A stretch of DNA of 18,312 nt. Origin: Puniceicoccaceae bacterium (GTDB taxonomy: Bacteria; Verrucomicrobiota; Verrucomicrobiae; Opitutales; Coraliomargaritaceae). The notes under the pieces were generated by a model that made no database searches, had not been told where the DNA came from, and saw nothing but the letters and a program-made list of their open reading frames with translations. Positions 14,480 through 18,312 of this stretch are shown piece by piece. The position numbers were made by a program, and so were the translations under genes. Position 1 is the first letter of the stretch; each line of letters opens with the position of its first letter. The stretch lies in contig CABXXS010000020.1 in NCBI GenBank assembly GCA_902516225.1, forward strand, positions 1 to 18,312. Direction: 5' to 3'.

Positions 14480-15736
14480 TTATGGTGATACTGTGATATT
14501 GATACGCATGTAGGCTTCGGCTGCTTCCGACTGAGCCAGACTACGTCTATAAACAAGAGTTTCTGTGCCATCTGCATTGTCTTGTGCAGTAGGGGAAGGG
14601 TCATCAATACCCGTTGAGTCGTTCGGCCAGTTGCTAAGGTCCGTTGTAGTCTGCGGGGTGTAGGTGATGCCCTGTAGACCTACAGGCCGGGTTACACTAA
14701 GTTCTAAGTAAGTACTGCCTTCGTGTTCAACTAAAGCTAAGCTGGGTAATATACTCACATCGTTCGTATTTGGATCTCCTCCAAGTGCAAATTCGAGTAG
14801 CTGTTCTACTCCGTCGGAGTCTGTATCGGATTCATTTTCAGCTTCGTTGCCGTACAGGCTATGATCGATTTTCCAGCCAGAATAGGTCGAAATATCTGGA
14901 ATAGCTGCTTCAATTTGAGAGGCGTAAGTACTGATTCGTACAAAGAAATTTATGTCCCTAGAGTTGGATAATCTGTGAAAAGTGCTTGTGTTTGGGCTAG
15001 TGCCTTGGGGTGTGGTAGGGCTACTAATATAGGTAGTTAGCCCAGCCAATTTCCAAGTGCCAGAATCCTGTACAAACAAGCCAGAACCTGAGTCGTAGAT
15101 TGCGGCACTGGCTTCATTATCGCCCGCATAAGGACTCAGGGTAGTCACAAGCACTTCGTAGTAATTTCCAAAAGGCCCAGTTTGATTTAAACTAGTTTCT
15201 ATTTTGTTTGTTCCCCATCGTTTCAATTCGGTCGAACTGCTTCCCCATGCCCAGATGTTAGTTCTAGTAGAGTCTGGATCACTTGCATTTGGGTTTCGAC
15301 CTCTACCCCAACCGATGAGCGTAGCCGTGCTGCCAACCTCACCATTTGCGCCGGTGTAGAGGCTTTTATCTGGAAGTCCAGGGTCCTCTAGTAACTTAAA
15401 TAGCTTCATGTCAGTATTCCCGATTTTGACTGGTGTGAATGCAGTATCTCTAGTAAAGAAGCTACTGCCGTCAAAAGTGACATGGGTACGGTTGCTCACG
15501 TGATTTGCCGTAAGCATATATTTCCCTTGTAAATGTATCGCGCTACCAGAGGTTCCCCCACCTGTTGAATTACAGACCCTAGCGACCGCATCAAAAACGT
15601 CTGCACGAGCAGTGTCGGGAGCCACTAAATTGGCAGAATTATCTCCGCTATAGAGTATAATGGCATGAGAAAGCGGTGACGACAGTATGAGAGCGAGCGA
15701 GCTAACAAACCAAGCTGCTTTGGGATAATAAAGCAT
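14480..15736 (-). CDS. Secreted trypsin-like serine protease with verrucomicrobial C-terminal module
   Basis: The 418-residue protein starts with a signal peptide (about 1-25, ending LSHA) followed by an S1-family fold. The proposed catalytic triad is His79 in MLTANHV, Asp109 in NTDMKLFKL and Ser216 in YDSGSGLF, equivalent to the usual TAAHC, DIAL and GDSGGP. The residue before the DSG is tyrosine where glycine is usual, and the second glycine after serine is serine, so the oxyanion-hole region deviates. After about residue 285 comes a linker with SDTDSDGVEQLLEFALGGDP (303-322) and then a beta-rich module with TYTPQTTTDLSNW (358-370), a combination common in exported proteins of Verrucomicrobiota. 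Substrate is unknown. Located 94 bp downstream of the zinc protease gene on the same strand. Confidence 0.8.
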   Translation of the reverse strand: MLYYPKAAWFVSSLALILSSPLSHAIILYSGDNSANLVAPDTARADVFDAVARVCNSTGGGTSGSAIHLQGKYMLTANHVSNRTHVTFDGSSFFTRDTAFTPVKIGNTDMKLFKLLEDPGLPDKSLYTGANGEVGSTATLIGWGRGRNPNASDPDSTRTNIWAWGSSSTELKRWGTNKIETSLNQTGPFGNYYEVLVTTLSPYAGDNEASAAIYDSGSGLFVQDSGTWKLAGLTTYISSPTTPQGTSPNTSTFHRLSNSRDINFFVRISTYASQIEAAIPDISTYSGWKIDHSLYGNEAENESDTDSDGVEQLLEFALGGDPNTNDVSILPSLALVEHEGSTYLELSVTRPVGLQGITYTPQTTTDLSNWPNDSTGIDDPSPTAQDNADGTETLVYRRSLAQSEAAEAYMRINITVSP

Positions 15737-15830
15737 GTATTATTAATTACACGATCCAAAGCACACGTCGACTAGTAAAGTCGATATTTACCACTTTTAA
15801 AGTGCTCAAGCACAGACATTATTCGCTAAT
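15737..15830. other. Short dyads between the two minus-strand protease genes
   Basis: The 94-bp spacer holds a 6-bp stem, TCGACT (15768-15773) with AGTCGA (15779-15784), and the 13-bp palindrome CACTTTTAAAGTG (15792-15804). Either may mark the end of the zinc protease transcript or a site controlling the serine protease gene; no U-tract follows them on the minus strand. Confidence 0.25.
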
Positions 15831-16493
15831 TTAGCGTCTTGAAGCGAGCAAGTAGAGCAGCCAACCCAGACTGCTGACGAATGCTGCGACATAGGTGAAG
15901 GCTGCAGCGTCAAGTGTCTTGGTCACGCCCTGCATTTCGTCTGAATCGACTATACCTAGGCCGACAAGCTGAGCCTTCGCTCGCTTACTTGCGTCGAACT
16001 CTACAGGCAGAGTGACAAGTTGAAAGACGGTCAGAACTAAGTAGATGGCGATACCGATATTGATCGTAATGGGACCAAAACCGAAGAAGAAACCACCAAA
16101 CATAATCATAGGTAAAAATTGCGATGCGAAGCCAGTAATTGGTACTAGCGACATACGTAGTTTAAGCGGGGCATAATCTTGCTTGTGTTGAATAGCGTGA
16201 CCGGCTTCGTGCGCTGCTACTCCCAGTGCTGCCAAGCTGGAGCCTCGAAAGTTGTCTCGACTGAGTGCAAGGCGCTTATGATTTGGGTCATAGTGATCTG
16301 TAAGCGTTCCGTGGCACTCTACGATCTCTACATCATGAATGCCGGCACTAGCCATTACAGCTTGGGCAGCCTCATGGCCACTTATTCGGCCACGAGAGGG
16401 AACTTTCACATATTTTCCATAAGCTCCCTTAACTTTCATTTGAGCCCATAGGCCTACTACTATCGGTACTATTATTAAAACTATAAATGTCAT
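15831..16493 (-). CDS. YugP-type neutral zinc metallopeptidase (Zn_peptidase_2), membrane protein
   Basis: The 220-residue protein matches the YugP family in length and layout: an N-terminal transmembrane segment (2-17), SGHEAAQAVMASAGI (38-52), then the zinc site VAAHEAGHAIQH (92-103) with the HEXXH motif at 95-99, two more hydrophobic segments (about 115-138 and 143-162), the probable third-ligand segment LPVEFDASKRA (162-172), and a final transmembrane segment before a short RR tail. The family is widespread in bacteria as predicted membrane-bound proteases of unknown physiological substrate. The ATG at 16493 has no Shine-Dalgarno sequence. It is divergent from the thioredoxin-fold gene across a 99-bp A/T-rich spacer that contains a direct repeat of TTTTGACT (16502-16509 and 16509-16516). 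Confidence 0.9.
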   Translation of the reverse strand: MTFIVLIIVPIVVGLWAQMKVKGAYGKYVKVPSRGRISGHEAAQAVMASAGIHDVEIVECHGTLTDHYDPNHKRLALSRDNFRGSSLAALGVAAHEAGHAIQHKQDYAPLKLRMSLVPITGFASQFLPMIMFGGFFFGFGPITINIGIAIYLVLTVFQLVTLPVEFDASKRAKAQLVGLGIVDSDEMQGVTKTLDAAAFTYVAAFVSSLGWLLYLLASRR

Positions 16494-16592
16494 ATAGAAT
16501 ATTTTGACTTTTGACTACCTTATTGCAAGCTATGTTGTATTAAAAATAGATTGTCTTCATCATCTACTTAAAAATTTTAAAAATCTAACACT

Positions 16593-17081
16593 ATGCGCTT
16601 TTTCATACACATTTTTATCATATCTATACTCACAATTAACTTCACGGCTTGTGGTCAAAATGTTAGTGATCAATCATCTTTGGCCGAGCTGAATGATAAT
16701 AATGCATGGTTCACCAATTTTAATAAGGCCAAGGCAAAAGCAATCAAAGAGCAAAAGCCGATGCTAATCGATTTTACTGGTTCAGACTGGTGTGGGTGGT
16801 GTATTAAACTCGACAAAGAAGTTTTCAGCCAGGCGGATTTTCAAGAATTTGCGTCTAATTCGCTAGTTTTAGTCGAGATAGACTTTCCGAAAAACAAGAT
16901 GCAGCCTGAAGAATTGAAGGTTCAAAATAAGGCATTAGCTGAAAAGTACTCGATCCGAGGATTTCCAACGATTTTGTTACTTTCTCCTGAGGCTGAACTG
17001 ATCGAAAAGACAGGTTATCAAAGTGGAGGTGCAAAAGCTTACGTTAGTCACATCCAGAGTATTTTAAACACAGCCAATTAG
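16593..17081 (+). CDS. Thioredoxin-fold lipoprotein (WCGWC motif)
   Basis: The 162-residue protein has an N-terminal signal ending in a probable lipobox (NFTAC, Cys20), so it is likely anchored in a membrane facing the periplasm. The remainder is a thioredoxin fold: KAKAIKEQKPMLIDFTGSDW (47-66), the redox-active WCGWC (Cys67 and Cys70), KLDKEVFSQADFQEFA, and RGFPT with the cis-proline. This resembles the Thioredoxin_7/DsbD-gamma-like group that reduces or isomerises disulfides outside the cytoplasm. The specific partner is unknown and no DsbD-like gene is near. The lipobox has Phe at -3, which is tolerated but not ideal. Starts upstream in the frame would lack the signal. The transcript may end at the 9-bp hairpin 30 bp downstream. 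Confidence 0.85.
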   Translation: MRFFIHIFIISILTINFTACGQNVSDQSSLAELNDNNAWFTNFNKAKAKAIKEQKPMLIDFTGSDWCGWCIKLDKEVFSQADFQEFASNSLVLVEIDFPKNKMQPEELKVQNKALAEKYSIRGFPTILLLSPEAELIEKTGYQSGGAKAYVSHIQSILNTAN

Positions 17082-17110
17082 AGCTTACCTTCCACCTTCG
17101 GTCATAAATA

Positions 17111-17136
17111 GGATAATCTAGCTGCTCAGATTATCC
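17111..17136 (+). terminator. 9-bp perfect hairpin after the thioredoxin-fold gene
   Basis: GGATAATCT (17111-17119) pairs exactly with AGATTATCC (17128-17136) around an 8-base loop, 30 bp beyond the stop codon. What follows is CAAAAAATCC, with no T-tract, so it is a weak or atypical terminator, or an RNA-stabilising end. Confidence 0.35.
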
Positions 17137-17244
17137 CAAAAAATCCCTAAACAAAGGGTTGCTTTTCGCATCCTCCATTTTACTGTGGTCGGCTTTTACC
17201 AATTCTGTCCTTATTTTGGGATCAAAACTTAACAGATTTTAGAC

Positions 17245-17931
17245 ATGCAACAGTACACGCTTAATATTGCTTCACGTAAAGAAACGGGCCGGGGCGTTGC
17301 TCGCAGACTCCGTGCTGCGGGTAAAATCCCTGCCTCTCTCTATGGTCAAGGAAATGCCCGATCCATCACCGTATCAGCGGTAGACTTTCGCGATTTAAAT
17401 CGTAAAATAGGTGGTGGTGCAGCTCTTGTTGAACTCACAGACGAAGAAGGTGAGTCAGCGCTTTGTCTGGTGCAAGATATTCAACACCATGCTTTTAAAA
17501 GAAGAATTGACCATATAGATTTCCAAGAAGTCGAGCGTGGTCACGCTTTCAAAACTAGGGTGCCTGTTCACCTGGAAGGGGAAGCAGACTGTCTTGGCGT
17601 GAAAAATGAAGGCGGCGTTCTTGACCACAAGTCGCACGAAGTTGATATCAGATGTCGTCCTTCTAAGCTTCCAGACTTTGTAGTTGCAGATGTTTCTAAT
17701 CTCGCTGTGGGTGAAACCATTCAAATCAGTGACTTACCTGAAGTAGATGGTGTTGAGTACCTAGGTGAATCTAGTTTGGTCATTGTATCCGTTCAGCAGC
17801 CGACTGTATTTGTTGAAACCACAGAAGCGGTCGATGAGATTGCTGCGGATGAAGTTCCAGCTATAGAAGTTAGTGACGATTCTGAGGAAGAATCTGAGGA
17901 AGAATCGAAGGAAGATTCTGACAGTGATTAA
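17245..17931 (+). CDS. rplY: 50S ribosomal protein L25 / general stress protein Ctc
   Basis: The 228-residue protein is the long, two-domain form of L25 (Ctc/TL5), which binds 5S rRNA on the large subunit. The N-terminal domain shows SRKETGRGVARRLRAAGKIP and ASLYGQGNARSITVS; then HAFKRRIDHIDFQEVERGHA leads into the C-terminal beta domain with KTRVPVHLEGEADCLGVKNE, GGVLDHKSHEVDIRCRPSKL, PDFVVADVSNLAVGETIQIS and LVIVSV. It ends in a highly acidic tail built from 12-base repeats (17881-17928). The ATG at 17245 lacks a Shine-Dalgarno sequence; a 163-bp spacer upstream presumably carries its promoter. It is followed 48 bp later by pth, a common bacterial gene order. Confidence 0.95.
   Translation: MQQYTLNIASRKETGRGVARRLRAAGKIPASLYGQGNARSITVSAVDFRDLNRKIGGGAALVELTDEEGESALCLVQDIQHHAFKRRIDHIDFQEVERGHAFKTRVPVHLEGEADCLGVKNEGGVLDHKSHEVDIRCRPSKLPDFVVADVSNLAVGETIQISDLPEVDGVEYLGESSLVIVSVQQPTVFVETTEAVDEIAADEVPAIEVSDDSEEESEEESKEDSDSD
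17881..17928 (+). repeat. 12-bp tandem repeat encoding the acidic tail of L25
   Basis: Two exact copies of TCTGAGGAAGAA (17881-17892, 17893-17904) are followed by two degenerate copies (17905-17916, 17917-17928), encoding SEEE, SEEE, SKED and SDSD just before the stop. Copy number could vary by slippage without breaking the frame. Confidence 0.65.
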
Positions 17932-17940
17932 ATTTTACCC

Positions 17941-17960
17941 GGTTAGTTTCCTGACTAGCC
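17941..17960 (+). other. Small hairpin between L25 and pth
   Basis: GGTTAG (17941-17946) can pair with CTAGCC (17955-17960) with one G-U pair. It lies 10 bases after the L25 stop and 20 bases before pth. There is no immediate T-tract; it may be a weak terminator or pth leader structure. Confidence 0.25.
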
Positions 17961-17979
17961 AATAACGTTCTTTTATAAA

Positions 17980-18258
17980 ATGTCCATCGCGGTCATTGCC
18001 GGCTTAGGGAATCCAGGTTCTGCATACCGCAATACCCGACACAACATAGGTTTCGATCTTATCGATCATATCGCCGCAAAGTACAGCGTCACATGGAAAA
18101 ATAGTGTTCGATTCGAAGCAGAGACAGCGGTCCTTCAGACTAATAACCTAAAACTAATGCTGATTAAGCCATCGACTTTCATGAACCATAGCGGCTACCA
18201 AACCATCGTTTACAATCATATTAAATTGATCTATGTGCGTAGTTCGGCAATCTGCTAA
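17980..18258 (+). pseudogene. pth: Peptidyl-tRNA hydrolase, N-terminal part, interrupted by a foldback
   Basis: The frame starts as a normal Pth: IAGLGNPGSAYRNTRHNIGF (6-25) with Asn11 and the catalytic His21, then IKPSTFMNHSG (62-72) with the substrate-binding Asn69. Pth frees tRNA from peptidyl-tRNAs dropped by ribosomes and is essential in most bacteria. Family resemblance stops right after MNHSG (base 18195); the following 20 or so residues to the stop at 18256-18258 resemble nothing in Pth, and the HDD segment with the catalytic aspartate is absent. The cause is visible: from about 18187 onward the bases are the reverse complement of pth's own 3' part. The genuine coding part is therefore about 17980-18195. 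A true organismal inversion is possible, but a sequencing or assembly chimera is more likely. Confidence 0.9.
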
Positions 18259-18312
18259 AATAGTTTGTTCATCTTTAGTAAACTTACTTAAAACATAATC
18301 GGCAAGGTCTAT
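18187..18312 (-). pseudogene. pth: Peptidyl-tRNA hydrolase, C-terminal fragment in inverted orientation
   Basis: Read on the minus strand from base 18312, the frame is open and encodes 42 residues: IDLADYVLSKFTKDEQTILA, then DCRTTHIDQFNMIVNDGLVA and AM. This lines up with the end of Pth proteins, for example E. coli VAGFVLGK..., with the EQ, a long helix, then DGL before the final segment. It has no start codon of its own and continues past the window edge. The fragment meets the plus-strand pth start at TAGCGGCTA (18189-18197), a sequence that is its own reverse complement apart from the central base. The middle of Pth (about 75 residues, including the catalytic aspartate) is missing between the two parts. 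Confidence 0.85.

Noticed and set aside
16502..16516. Direct repeat TTTTGACT as a -35 element for the thioredoxin-fold gene
   Set aside because: Neither copy has a convincing -10 hexamer at 16-18 bp spacing.
18196..18258. Novel C-terminal tail on Pth (TIVYNHIKLIYVRSSAIC region)
   Set aside because: These codons are the reverse complement of the Pth C-terminal coding sequence, so the apparent tail is an artefact of the inverted junction.

Overview
The window (18.3 kb, moderate GC, AT-rich spacers) looks like chromosomal DNA of a Verrucomicrobiota bacterium, possibly marine Opitutae (Puniceicoccales/Coraliomargarita-like). The evidence is the overall flavour of the proteins and, above all, a secreted serine protease whose C-terminal part has the 'DSDG..LLEFALGGDP' segment followed by a 'T.DLSNW' module that is common in exported verrucomicrobial proteins. 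Most start codons lack a Shine-Dalgarno sequence and follow A/T-rich leaders. The taxonomic call is inference, not a database result.

Layout. 1-255: C-terminal end of a SNF2-family helicase. 392-1242: overlapping folate genes folB and folK. 1354-2097: a SMUG1-type uracil-DNA glycosylase. 2190-4621, minus strand: a family 20 glycoside hydrolase followed by an orphan secreted sugar-binding protein. 4622-5140: a long AT-rich divergent promoter region with palindromes. 5141-8222: two plus-strand flavoproteins, a type II NADH dehydrogenase and a CysJ-like diflavin reductase. 8317-14076, minus strand: one very large glutamate synthase (GltB, 1919 residues), converging on the flavoprotein pair. 14353-14429: tRNA-Pro(GGG). 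14480-16493, minus strand: the secreted protease and a YugP-type membrane zinc protease. 16593-17931: a thioredoxin-fold lipoprotein and ribosomal protein L25/Ctc. 17980-18312: peptidyl-tRNA hydrolase (pth), broken.

How the genes work together. FolB and FolK catalyse consecutive steps of folate synthesis and are translationally coupled. The GH20 and sugar-binding protein probably belong to amino-sugar glycan use. NDH-2, the CysJ-like protein and GltB are all flavin-linked NAD(P)H or reductant-handling enzymes. No gltD lies next to gltB and no cysI lies next to the cysJ-like gene, so both redox partners are unaccounted for here. tRNA-Pro, L25 and Pth are translation genes, and L25-Pth is a commonly conserved order.

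The strongest anomalies are two. (1) At the right end the pth gene folds back on itself: its N-terminal third reads on the plus strand up to about 18195 and its C-terminal third reads on the minus strand from 18312 back to about 18187, meeting at the 9-bp near-palindrome TAGCGGCTA. This is what an inverted chimera or assembly foldback would look like. (2) GltB carries about 200 extra residues between the central and synthase domains, a C-terminal extension of about 190 residues, and an iron-sulfur cysteine spacing one residue shorter than usual. I see no CRISPR array, insertion sequence, prophage or recognisable defence system.
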